NCBI GenBank assembly: GCA_025934495.1
Contig: JAICXY010000020.1
Coordinates: 1 to 40,318, forward strand
Reading direction: 5' to 3'
DNA: 40,318 nt
Source of the DNA: Candidatus Nitrosocosmicus sp.
GTDB lineage: Archaea; Thermoproteota; Nitrososphaeria; Nitrososphaerales; Nitrososphaeraceae
Translations under genes and position numbers: made by a program
Notes under the pieces: model-generated
Told to the model about the DNA's origin: nothing
The model's database searches: none
Seen by the model: the letters and a program-made list of their open reading frames with translations, nothing else
Part shown: one piece after another, positions 1-8,216 of the stretch
Position numbering within the stretch: position 1 is the first letter of the stretch
Layout: each line of letters opens with the position of its first letter

Positions 1-15
1 AATGTTTTGAACATA

Positions 16-372
16 ATGATTTCAGTAACAAAAAAACAAGCATCTTTAGCATTTGTTGTAGTCGCATTTGCAACAATAATGATTGCAGGAACTATCGCAG
101 CAAGTACAGGTAGTGTTTTTGCATGGAGAGATCGACATCATTCCGATCACTTCAACAGCTTTGAATTCAATCACTTTAACCACTCCAAACACAACGGCAA
201 AAGATCTCACACTGACCAAAGCATAAGCCAAGGATGTGTCCAACCAACCAGTTCATTTGATTCAACTTCTGGTGCAGCTTCATTGGTTACAGGCTCAGGT
301 AATAACATCCCAATCTGTGCAAACCTCAATCTTGCAGGCAATGCAGCAGCAACTGACCAAAGCGGCCATTAA
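16..372 (+). CDS. Small secreted His-rich protein (paralogue of 2670-2990)
   Basis: About 118 residues. The N-terminus (MISVTKKQASLAFVVVAF) is a basic head followed by a hydrophobic core and a plausible signal-peptidase site after SVFA near residue 37. The mature part begins with a His/Asn/Phe-rich stretch and ends with a motif of the form SGNNIPICANLNLAGN. Two cysteines (GCVQ and ICAN) are shared with the paralogue and could form a disulphide. I chose the ATG at 16 rather than the in-frame TTG at 7 because the paralogue starts at the equivalent position. Function is unknown; the His-rich segment could bind metal (inference). A T-rich hairpin follows the stop. Confidence 0.75.
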   Translation: MISVTKKQASLAFVVVAFATIMIAGTIAASTGSVFAWRDRHHSDHFNSFEFNHFNHSKHNGKRSHTDQSISQGCVQPTSSFDSTSGAASLVTGSGNNIPICANLNLAGNAAATDQSGH

Positions 373-408
373 ACAAAAACAACACTAATTAAAACACAAA
401 AAATATCT

Positions 409-435
409 AAAAAAGATATCTTTTTTTATTTTTAT
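409..435 (+). terminator. T-rich palindromic terminator after the secreted protein gene
   Basis: A perfect palindrome, AAAAAAGATATCTTTTTT (409-426), runs straight into a T-rich tract about 40 bases after the stop codon at 372. Archaeal transcription often ends at T-runs, so this fits a 3' end. It is inferred, not proven. Confidence 0.45.
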
Positions 436-570
436 TCTGTCATATAAAAAAATTTAAATATAAATTTATATTAATTCAAAATAGTAATTAAAAACTATGC
501 TAATGCTGAGAAATTTAAGTCGTTACATGACTACCGCAATATTGAAACATTCCTAATTGTCCTTTTAAAA

Positions 571-730
571 GGTTCCGTTCGATTAAGGGTTTTCTATAAA
601 GTTAAGGAAAAAGATATGGAATTCTTTTTTTATTATTCAGGATATTCCAATTAAGAAAGAGCACCGATCTTACTGGGAATATTTTGCTTATTCTTCCTAT
701 CTATACTTTATTGGCTTCTCGTAAAGAAAT
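571..730 (+). pseudogene. Probable 5' fragment of an IS6-like element
   Basis: The sequence at 571-587 (GGTTCCGTTCGATTAAG) resembles the left end of the IS6-like element at 26867, matching about 13 of 17 positions. About 25 bases further on, 612-665 resembles the stretch of that transposase encoding YHGLYLYFSGLSLRRTS, but with frame changes and with the preceding segment missing. No right end was found. This is probably an old, internally deleted copy; confidence is low. Confidence 0.3.
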
Positions 731-1703
731 ACTTCTAAAGCCATATTGAGTTAAAGAAGGTCATAGTGCATTAAGAGAATGGATACAAAAATTACAAACC
801 AAATCTGTTAACTTAGGATTAACTTTCCGATCAAACGAATTAGCGATCTAAATTTGATGTGGGCTCGTATTTCATTATATGAAAACAAATAACCTCATTG
901 TCGTCGTCAATATCATCCATATTTATAGAATGTTAATTCACATTCTTCTTTCATATACTGCAATAGTAATCATCAAAGCCTTCTGCGGTTCTATCATTTA
1001 TATTGCATTACTCTTTCCACAACTCTCTTTTCATTCTATGAATGTAACCGATATCCAAGAGATAGAGAACTACATGCTTTAGGACCAAGTACCGTCATAC
1101 AGAATTTACTGTATATATGTATATACATATGTGTCTCTGCCATGCCGCTCCCTATTAACGATTTAAAAAAAGATTCTACTACTTCTACTAGCATATTCCT
1201 TTCTGTGAATGGAGATAAACCTCCCTTCCAAAACTACTATGAACAGGTTCTATCGCACTTATATCCATGCTTCAGTACCACCTATTTTTGTATATGTTCC
1301 ATCAATCAAAAATGCAGATATCCTATTCTAACATGGATAGACCTGTTTTGAATCAAACTTTTGTACTCGTTCTCAAATTGCTACATGGCTATTTTTCTGC
1401 AAGCGACTGTAAATCTTTAGATAGACGTATTTGAAACAACCCTAGGAAAAAGTATAAAGAAGGCATACATATAATTATCTTAGTCGATTTCCTTTGGCCT
1501 TCAACTATGACCATAGAGCTTATTGGTATCTTCATATCTATAGTTCTATCACCTTAAAATAACACGTCTAACTAATGTGTATGTAAATATATTAGAACAT
1601 TAATAAATCGAGTTTCTTTGATAGAGATTTTCTATAATGATGAATATATAATACTTTGCTCACAGGGAAGAAAGAAAAAGAGAAATGATATAAAATTAGA
1701 TTG
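731..1703. other. Long intergenic stretch without a supportable gene
   Basis: Only short open frames with no recognisable domain occur here (for example 879-1082 and 1142-1351 on the plus strand). Their composition is biased and they have no clear promoter or ribosome site. An alternating TATA/GTATATAC-rich palindromic stretch lies near 1109-1130. It may be old transposon debris continuing from 571. Confidence 0.5.
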
Positions 1704-1952
1704 TTAGTGATTGTTAGTGGCTACCTGGGTGGCATTAGTGAAAATGGTGGCATGGGAAACATGGGCGGCAAGGGCGGCAGTGACAGCAATAATGGCCAAA
1801 ACAGCAATGGCGGTGATAACATGATGGCTGGGTGCGGCAAATGCTGAATTATCAGAGTTTAAAGATATTGGTTCTGTAAACATCATTGTTCCAAATATTA
1901 TCATAAAAGCGACTGTGATTTTTTGTGTTTTATTCATAATATTCTTATACAT
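1704..1952 (-). CDS. Small exported or membrane-anchored hypothetical protein
   Basis: 82 residues. The N-terminus is a signal peptide: basic head MNKTQK, a hydrophobic stretch to about residue 26, and a likely cleavage site after SAFA near residue 39. A second hydrophobic Ala/Ile/Val-rich helix (ITAIAVLAIIAVTAALAA) follows, then a short Thr/Asn/His tail. It therefore probably sits in or on the outside of the membrane. The second ATG at 1937 would give a more typical signal peptide and may be the real start. No family recognised. Confidence 0.55.
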   Translation of the reverse strand: MYKNIMNKTQKITVAFMIIFGTMMFTEPISLNSDNSAFAAPSHHVITAIAVLAIIAVTAALAAHVSHATIFTNATQVATNNH

Positions 1953-2230
1953 TAGTTTTATGTAATAGTCGATATTTTTAAAGTATTTAATCTAATAATG
2001 ATTTGTGGATTATTTTTTATTTTGTGATAAAAATGGTTGAAAATAGTCTATTAAATATATAAACAAGACGTTAACGAGTGCCGTTATTCATGCATTATCC
2101 ATTGATTAGAATTTTCTAGTCTGTTAATATGGTCATTTAACAGTTCGATAGACAATTCACAATATGAATATCCAATGGTCTTTTTAGATTTTCTGTTTGA
2201 AACAGCCTTTACTTATTTTTTAGAAAATAG

Positions 2231-2259
2231 TTGTTTATCCTTATCGGAAGGATAAACAA
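2231..2259. other. Perfect 12-bp stem, 5-nt loop hairpin in an intergenic region
   Basis: TTGTTTATCCTT (2231-2242) and its exact complement AAGGATAAACAA (2248-2259) flank the loop ATCGG. The structure lies alone in a 717-base gap (1953-2669) that holds no other recognisable feature. It could be a bidirectional terminator, an operator, or part of a small RNA. The sequence does not decide between these. Confidence 0.6.
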
Positions 2260-2596
2260 TTAATAAATTCACTGTAATGTTTTTATTCTTTTATACAATT
2301 AATCTTCCTTTAGATCCATGGACACAGAGGTTGGATTACTAAAATAAGCAGAATCAAAATTTACCTTATTGATTATTTTATATATTATTATCTGGAGTAA
2401 GGAAAAATCATAAAAAATAGAAACTTTTGGAGATCATAAAATTATCTATTTGAAATGATGGAAATTGGATTTCAAATTATACATCATCTACTAAAATAAA
2501 TTGCATATTTTAATAATTTATTTCAACTATTTAATAAAATCATCCAAAGAACTGAAAACCTTTTGATTTGATATTATTATAAAATATAATGCAAAA

Positions 2597-2640
2597 GTAA
2601 ATAAAAAAATGGTATTTTATTCGGAATACTTTTTTGCGTT
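2597..2640 (-). terminator. Possible hairpin terminator downstream of the 2670-2990 gene
   Basis: Read on the minus strand, AAAAAAGTATT and a nearly complementary AATACCATTTTTT flank a short AT-rich loop, followed by more T residues. It lies 30-70 bases past the stop codon of the minus-strand secreted protein gene. The stem is imperfect, so this is a moderate call. Confidence 0.35.
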
Positions 2641-2669
2641 TAGATTATTTATTTATTAATTAATTGCTT

Positions 2670-2990
2670 TTAGTTAATTGCTGCTACATTACCACCGGCA
2701 TTAAAGTTTGCACATGTTGCAATGTTATTGCCTGAACCAAGAATTGGTGAACCTGCACCCCCAGTTAAAACGGTTGATTGTTGATTTTGGTTGCAGGATT
2801 GGCTAATACTTTGGTGTATACTAGAATGTCTGCCGTTATTATCATTGAAGTGATTGAAGTGGAAGAAATGGCCTCTATGTGCAAAAACTGAATTGTCTGC
2901 AACGAAGGAAATGGTGCCTATAATCATAACTGTTGCAAATGCTACTACAACAAATGCTAAGGATGATTGTTTTTTAGTTATATGTATCAT
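2670..2990 (-). CDS. Small secreted His-rich protein (paralogue of 16-372)
   Basis: 106 residues starting MIHITKKQSSLAFVVVAF, closely matching the first gene of the window through the signal peptide (predicted cleavage after SVFA near residue 36). The mature part has a His/Phe/Asn-rich segment (HRGHFFHFNHFN), the motif QSCNQ, and the C-terminal motif SGNNIATCANFNAGGN. Cys, Asn and Gly positions in the tail match the paralogue, while the middle differs in length. The two genes lie on opposite strands about 2.3 kb apart. Function unknown; secretion is well supported and metal binding by the His-rich part is a guess. Confidence 0.75.
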   Translation of the reverse strand: MIHITKKQSSLAFVVVAFATVMIIGTISFVADNSVFAHRGHFFHFNHFNDNNGRHSSIHQSISQSCNQNQQSTVLTGGAGSPILGSGNNIATCANFNAGGNVAAIN

Positions 2991-3211
2991 GTGTATATGT
3001 ATGTATAGATTATGTGTATATTTGTAATATTAAACTATATAGTATAACAATATCGTGATACTTTATACTGTAATTTAACCCTGAAAAGTTTATAGAACAT
3101 TTATTTTCAATATAATTTTTGTCATAATTTGTATAAAAAAATAGAAATTATCTGTCTGTAAATAGATACTTTAAATTCTTTTTCCATTAAATTTAGAATT
3201 TGCACTAGCCT

Positions 3212-3361
3212 CTACTTAATATTAAACAATACTTTTTGCTCATTATCTTCATTCGGTAAAATATCAATGAATTCATCCCAATTGCTGATGATTTTATCAT
3301 AAGTTTCCTTTAAATGCGACAATAAGTAGAATTGATGAATATCGAATAAGCCTAAATTAAA
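3212..3361 (-). pseudogene. Unidentified coding fragment without a start codon
   Basis: An open minus-strand frame of about 49 codons reads as credible protein (GLFDIHQFYLLSHLKETYDK and on to a C-terminus ending VLFNIK and a stop). It has no in-frame ATG, GTG or TTG near its 5' end and is closed upstream by a TAA at 3362-3364. It looks like the 3' remnant of a gene. The family was not recognised, and the surrounding 2991-3846 gap has no other gene. Confidence 0.3.
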
Positions 3362-3665
3362 TTATTTGTTGATCTTTCTTGTATCTATTAATAAATAAAG
3401 TAAATATGCTACCATACATGATAAATAAACTATAAAAAAAATCATCTAGAGGACTAAATCAAATCAGAAAAGAAATAAATGGTGAAAAATCTTTTCGATA
3501 CGAGATTTGGTTAGCGGAAGTCCCCTGCATATCATTCATAGATCTCGTTCCTATTTGATTGCTCTTTCCAAAACAATGCTCAAATCCGAGTCCTCTACGT
3601 GCTTGTTATTATACGGTTTAAAGTACGTTGAAAAAGTTCATTACTGGTTTCGACATTTGTATAAA

Positions 3666-3689
3666 ACACTATTCATATTTGAATAGTGT
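3666..3689. other. Perfect 10-bp inverted repeat with 4-nt loop
   Basis: ACACTATTCA, loop TATT, then TGAATAGTGT. It lies about 160 bases beyond the 3' end of the cyclase-like gene and could be a terminator for that minus-strand transcript or a protein-binding palindrome. Confidence 0.5.
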
Positions 3690-3846
3690 CCATTATTATT
3701 AATTAGAGTTATAGTTGATAGACGTATTATCTAATCATACCTTTCATTAACATTGCACAAATTATAATAATTGCAGAGGCAATTACTACTAATAATATTT
3801 TATAGATAATAAAAACAAGTTTTATTTATATTCATTGATGGTTAAT

Positions 3847-4656
3847 TCACATATTTGTATAAACATGGTATACATCTTTCTCGGTATTGTTACTAGTATA
3901 ACTCCATATTGCTGGACTAAAATCTAGTTGTTGGAATAAAGACTTTTGACTGTCATCCAATACATCATAAATTAATTGACCTATTACCATATGATTTGGA
4001 TTAGCAAGTGTAGTCATTTTTACTGCAATACTTGTGCTGTAACCTAAGATGTCATAAACGGGTTTCTTTATAGAAATTTGTTCTTTTTTGGTAATGGTAT
4101 TGTCCCCATTTTCTTCCACATCAATCATGTTATGGTGAATGTCCCAACCACTTTGTATAATGGCATTTTCACCAATATCGATTCCTATTCTTAAATTCAT
4201 ATCGGGACAATTGTATTGATTCAAAATTGGATTTATTCCATTATTGGCCACCTGAAACATGCACCTTGCACAATTTATTGCACTGATGCACTCGACTTTT
4301 GCTTGAGGTTGTTGGCTAGAAACAACAAAAAATGCAAGGACCGCATCTCCAACATATTTTAGAACAAATCCTCCAAATTCCTTAACTATAAGAGACATTT
4401 CCTGATTAAAGGTTTGAATCATCTTTGTCATTCTATCTAAAGGGAGTGTCATAGATATCTTTGTAGATCCAACAAGATCTACATTCAAAATCACAAATTT
4501 CATTTTTGATTTAGCAAATTTATCCAAAACATTTTGAGTTTCAGCAACAGAAATAATAAACCCGGGTTCCCCACCTAATGTATTTCCGATTCTACTTTGA
4601 GATTTCTTCATTATAGAATGTACATCAACCAAAGAAGATGACTCAGGTTTATCCAT
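3847..4656 (-). CDS. Class III adenylate/guanylate cyclase-like protein (possibly degenerate)
   Basis: 269 residues from the ATG at 4656 (an in-frame TTG lies three codons upstream). The class III cyclase domain covers roughly residues 52-230. Visible core residues are the first metal Asp (VILNVDLVGSTKIS, D60), the second (KYVGDAVLAFF, D104) and the Lys of the KxxGD motif typical of adenine specificity (K100). In the later ILGYSTSIAVKM segment, where family members have a GDxVNxAxR pattern, Asp is Tyr206, the transition-state Asn is Ser209 and Arg is Lys213. Activity is therefore doubtful. The gene follows the cyclic-nucleotide-binding reductase on the same strand after about 100 bases, so co-transcription is likely. 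The homologue at 28406-29476 keeps the Asn. No membrane segment is visible. Confidence 0.85.
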   Translation of the reverse strand: MDKPESSSLVDVHSIMKKSQSRIGNTLGGEPGFIISVAETQNVLDKFAKSKMKFVILNVDLVGSTKISMTLPLDRMTKMIQTFNQEMSLIVKEFGGFVLKYVGDAVLAFFVVSSQQPQAKVECISAINCARCMFQVANNGINPILNQYNCPDMNLRIGIDIGENAIIQSGWDIHHNMIDVEENGDNTITKKEQISIKKPVYDILGYSTSIAVKMTTLANPNHMVIGQLIYDVLDDSQKSLFQQLDFSPAIWSYTSNNTEKDVYHVYTNM

Positions 4657-4758
4657 ACTCTTCAACAGAATATGATTGCAGCATAATTATAAAAGATCAA
4701 CATATTCTTGTACCGATTATTTTTACTAACCTCTTCTAATATTTGATCTTTTTTCTTC

Positions 4759-6438
4759 TTATTCCTGGAGCACTTGATGAACAAATGAGATTGCAATTGA
4801 TCCTTCACCCACTGCAGACGCAACACGCTTGATACTGTCAGCTCGTACGTCACCCACAGCAAAAACGCCAGGCAAACTGGTTTCAAGTAAGTAGGGCTGA
4901 CGGGCGAGTGGCCATCCTGCCGAACTAAGATCTTCTTTCAAAAGATCGCGACCGGTTTTGATGAAACCTTTACTATTGAGGGCTATGCAGTCATCAAGCC
5001 AACGAGTGTTCGGATCAGCACCTGTCATTATGAAAACGTGATTAATATCATGAGCCTCAGACCGACCCGTTTGATTGTTTCGCAATATAGCAGATTGTAG
5101 ATGATTTTCTCCTTCAAGTGATATGATTTCAGTATTAGTTCGTAATAAAATATTAGGAGTCTCTTCTATCCGGCGTATCAGATAACGGGACATGCTCTGT
5201 GCCAAACCGCCGGATCTAACGAGCATATGCACGCGATTTGTTGTCTGGGATAGAAAGACGGCCGCCTGTCCTGCGGAATTTCCTCCCCCGACCACAATTA
5301 CTTCTTCTCCCGAACATAACTGAGCTTCCATAAAGGTTGCCCCGTAATATACTCCTGCACCTTCAAAGCGTGACAAGTTTTTTAATTGTGGCTTTCTATA
5401 TTCAGCACCAGTTGCAATCACTATTGTATTGGTTGGAATTTGAACATCATTTTCTAATTCAACTATATATGGTTTCCTATTGCAGAGAAGTCGTGTACTC
5501 TTGGAAATAAGGATTTGTGCACCGAACTTCTGTGCCTGATGATATGCCCTAGCTGCTAGTTCTTGACCTGAGATACCGGTAGGAAATCCCAAGTAATTTT
5601 CAATTTTCGAGCTTGAACCTGCCTGGCCACCAGGTGAATATGCATCAAGTACTAGGACATCAAGCCCTTCGGAAGCGCCATATACTGCTGCAGCCAATCC
5701 TGATGGTCCTGCTCCTATAATTACAAGATCTCGCACCTGTGTTTGGTTAACAGGTTCATTGAAGCCAAGACACTCTGTAATTTGCTGGTTAGTTGGATTG
5801 CGAAGTACAACTTTGCCCTGACATATCATTACAGGTATCTCTTTTGCATCAATATGAAAATTATCCAGGAGATTCTGAACATCTTGATCGCGATCAAGAT
5901 CTATATATGAATAGGGATGTCCATTGCGCATCAGAAACTCTTTGATACGAAAAGTACCCGATGAATGCATAGAACCAATAAGAACAACATCGCCTGTACC
6001 AGAAGCTACCAGCTCAACTCTACGAAGAATAAAAGCCCGCATAATAATTTCACCAAGTTCTGAATCGCTCTGTAATAAACTCATCATGTTTTGACGGTCA
6101 AGGCATATCACTTTGCTTGGTTTGATAGACCGTATTCGAACCATAGATCGGCGTCCAGAAAGCATGTTGACCTCTCCTGTGAATTCACCAAAGCCATGCG
6201 TGGTAATAAGAGTCTCTACTTTACCACCAGATGGATGCACAACCTCAAGCTCGCCAGAAACCACAACAAAAAATGGGATAGCACTATCTCCCTGTTCAAC
6301 TAAAACTTCTCCAACATCAACTGTACGCATTTTCCCACGTGCTTCAATGCGACTAATTTGTGAAGGAGTTAATTTTGGGAACATCTGCTCTACACGAGAT
6401 CTTGTTATCGGAATTTTCTCTTTAGGTGTATTATTCAT
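4759..6438 (-). CDS. Cyclic-nucleotide-binding domain fused to thioredoxin-reductase-like flavoprotein
   Basis: 559 residues in three parts. Residues about 20-140 are a CNB domain with a phosphate-binding cassette (GEVNMLSGRRSMV, Glu89 and Arg97). Residues about 148-225 have a glutaredoxin-like fold pattern but Ser/Gly/Thr where the CxxC should be. From about 236 comes a FAD/NAD(P)H reductase of the thioredoxin-reductase family (VIIGAGPSGLAAA; NAD(P) motif VVGGGNSAG; C-terminal VFAVGDVRADSIKRVASAVG). The redox CxxC of true thioredoxin reductases (CATC) is replaced by GATF (366-369), so classical thioredoxin reduction is unlikely; electrons may go to another acceptor. The ATG at 6438 is preceded by an AGGGGGG ribosome site, preferred over the ATG at 6483. 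Base composition is more GC-rich than its neighbours, suggesting transfer from bacteria. It is probably co-transcribed with the cyclase-like gene downstream. Confidence 0.9.
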   Translation of the reverse strand: MNNTPKEKIPITRSRVEQMFPKLTPSQISRIEARGKMRTVDVGEVLVEQGDSAIPFFVVVSGELEVVHPSGGKVETLITTHGFGEFTGEVNMLSGRRSMVRIRSIKPSKVICLDRQNMMSLLQSDSELGEIIMRAFILRRVELVASGTGDVVLIGSMHSSGTFRIKEFLMRNGHPYSYIDLDRDQDVQNLLDNFHIDAKEIPVMICQGKVVLRNPTNQQITECLGFNEPVNQTQVRDLVIIGAGPSGLAAAVYGASEGLDVLVLDAYSPGGQAGSSSKIENYLGFPTGISGQELAARAYHQAQKFGAQILISKSTRLLCNRKPYIVELENDVQIPTNTIVIATGAEYRKPQLKNLSRFEGAGVYYGATFMEAQLCSGEEVIVVGGGNSAGQAAVFLSQTTNRVHMLVRSGGLAQSMSRYLIRRIEETPNILLRTNTEIISLEGENHLQSAILRNNQTGRSEAHDINHVFIMTGADPNTRWLDDCIALNSKGFIKTGRDLLKEDLSSAGWPLARQPYLLETSLPGVFAVGDVRADSIKRVASAVGEGSIAISFVHQVLQE

Positions 6439-6448
6439 GAATCTAGTT

Positions 6449-6455
6449 CCCCCCT
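6449..6455 (-). promoter_or_regulatory. G-rich ribosome binding site deciding the reductase start
   Basis: On the minus strand AGGGGGG ends 10 bases before the ATG at 6438 and lies inside the longer alternative frame. This favours the start MNNTPKEK over the upstream ATG at 6483. Confidence 0.5.
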
Positions 6456-6603
6456 GCAACTGCAACTGCTTTTCCCAAACCATCGCTTTGATCTCAAATC
6501 AATTGACTCAAACAAATATGAATTCACCAAATATATTCATTGTCAATCAGTACTTTTATCTTATCGGTCTCTAGAATCGCATCATCCGGAAAAACCAGAG
6601 AAT

Positions 6604-6649
6604 ATAAATATTTGTTATGTAACAGATTTAGAATAAATATTTGTTATCT
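6604..6649. repeat. Direct repeat with 30-base period
   Basis: ATAAATATTTGTTAT occurs twice, at about 6605 and 6635, in the gap upstream of the reductase gene. The 30-base spacing is close to three helical turns, so a pair of operator or promoter elements is possible. The sequence is AT-rich and could be incidental. The rest of 6484-6979 holds only a dispersed repeat copy (6676-6720). Confidence 0.35.
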
Positions 6650-6675
6650 TCAGATCTATAATATTGTTATTTGAT

Positions 6676-6720
6676 GTTACTAAAAATAACTGGTTCAGTT
6701 GAAACAACTAAAAATTTGTT
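6676..6720 (+). repeat. Dispersed intergenic repeat, copy 1
   Basis: GTTACTAAAAATAACTGGTT followed by CAGTTGAAACAACTAAAAA and TTTGTT. It shares the layout of the copies at 13827, 19071, 21177 and 39806: a GTTAC(T/C)AA head, a GTTCGGTG-like centre and an AACTA-AAATTTG tail. It lies about 240 bases upstream of the reductase start. Confidence 0.55.
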
Positions 6721-6979
6721 CCTATTTCAACTAATATGGATATTAAGCATTATTGTAATTTTTGTATGTTCATAAGCATTCAATAGTATATAGATTAAAG
6801 CTGATTGTGTGATTTTGGATACTCTTCTTAAAGGAGAAGGAAATAAAAATACAAATCTTAACATACACAATCAAGATAATTTTGTTTATTTAATAATAAT
6901 CAAAATAGAATATCTTCATTTATAAATTTATCATTAAATAAAGAACTTGTGATTATTATTAATTATTAAGTATTAATTA

Positions 6980-7162
6980 TTAATGACCACAGCTGCAATC
7001 ATCATCATGAATATGTTGCTGTTCTTGTTGGCTTTTGGATTGACTTTTTGCGTTTTGAATTTCAATTTCTCTATCGTCACTATTATATTCTTTCAAGTTG
7101 CGTTCTCTATTATTTGGCTCTAATTCTTTATTTTTTTTGTTGCTATCGTTAACTTCATTCAT
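6980..7162 (-). CDS. Small charged protein with Cys/His C-terminus
   Basis: 60 residues, almost entirely polar (Asn, Lys, Glu, Gln), probably disordered, ending in HIHDDDCSCGH. That ending, with three His, two Cys and three Asp, could coordinate a metal ion (inference). There is no signal peptide or membrane segment. It has an ATG start and stands alone between the reductase and an insertion-sequence relic. Family not recognised; the distinctive C-terminus makes a chance frame less likely. Confidence 0.5.
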   Translation of the reverse strand: MNEVNDSNKKNKELEPNNRERNLKEYNSDDREIEIQNAKSQSKSQQEQQHIHDDDCSCGH

Positions 7163-7519
7163 ATATATTATATGATAACAATGTATATAACTTTAATATA
7201 TTCAAAAATCTGTCATATCTGTTTTATTGCATGAATCTTAAAATCTCGTTTTACTATCTATTTTGCCTAAATGGGAATCATTTTGTTATACAATGATGCT
7301 TTCAACATCATTTCCTATATCATATTCTTTAACCTATCTCCCAAATATACAAACTCTTTCAAAGGTTCTGTCAACTCTTCTTTTGATAAGATGAATACAA
7401 ATTAATAAAATCTATTTATCATTATACCTATTGAAAATTTAACTGACATGTTTTTATCAAGTTATAAAAAATTATAATATAAAAATTTTGTTTCCTTGCC
7501 AAACTGCTTTTTACAATTA

Positions 7520-8160
7520 TAGACTAATGAACCACCAAACGAAAAGTTGACAGAACTCTTTCAAACATTCTTTTTATATAGGAAAACACTATTTCTACAA
7601 ACAATTCGTCTCTGTCCATAGCTAACGACTCTATCCTTCCACTTTTGTAAATCATTTCTTTGTGCCCGAACTGACAGGTAGGTTTCTAAGGAAATTCCCT
7701 TTTTTTAATCCATCTAACTCCAGCATTCTTTTTCCCTTTATTGCATGACAAAATTCCATTATTTGACAGATATTTAAAAATCTCATTACATTTATAGGCG
7801 CCATCATCATCATCATCATCATCGAATAGTTTGTATGTTGTTGTTGTTACTGTTACCTGTCATCTAATTTTATAATATTTTCAACCAATTCTGGTACCGC
7901 TTTGTTGTCATGAACGTGCTTGTCCGTGAGATTTATTGAAAGAATTTTCTTGGTCTTCACATTAACTGCTACTACAATATGCATTTTTAAACATCCTTTC
8001 TTTTTCTATATGTCATTTATTGGTATGACTGGATCCCATATCGCCTTACATCTGTATTGATGCCGGAACGAGGTACTATTCCTTTCTCTCATACGGATGA
8101 TTTGTGTCATACATATTCTTCTTTTAAAAGAGTACTATCTGTTACGGTTATAGAATGGTC
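7520..8160 (-). pseudogene. Decayed IS5/IS4-type DDE transposase
   Basis: Reading the minus strand in shifting frames gives successive pieces of a DDE transposase. Around 8107-8160 is SITVTDSTLLKEEY with the first catalytic Asp, then a TGA at 8107-8109. Around 7855-7984 is KMHIVVAVNVKTKKILSINL continuing to TDKHVHDNKAVPELVENI, the hallmark of the second Asp region. Then come GAYKCNEIFKYLSNNGI (about 7750-7803) and finally VEIVFSYIKRMFER (about 7560-7600) with the catalytic Glu context. Several frameshifts and stops separate the pieces, and a CAT-repeat tract at 7802-7823 falls in one break. An inverted pair, GTTCTGTCAACT at 7365 and its complement at 7546, may mark old ends. Not functional. 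Confidence 0.7.
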
Positions 8161-8216
8161 TGATGCACTTCTTTACCTCCGTAATTTATAAATACTATTG
8201 TTTATCACAGGCCGCA

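Noticed and set aside
1142-1351. Open frame of 69 codons
   Set aside because: No ribosome site, no domain, biased composition, and located in probable transposon debris.
7802-7823. CAT/ATC trinucleotide tract as a possible regulatory microsatellite
   Set aside because: It lies inside the dead IS5-like transposase and looks like secondary expansion in non-coding sequence.
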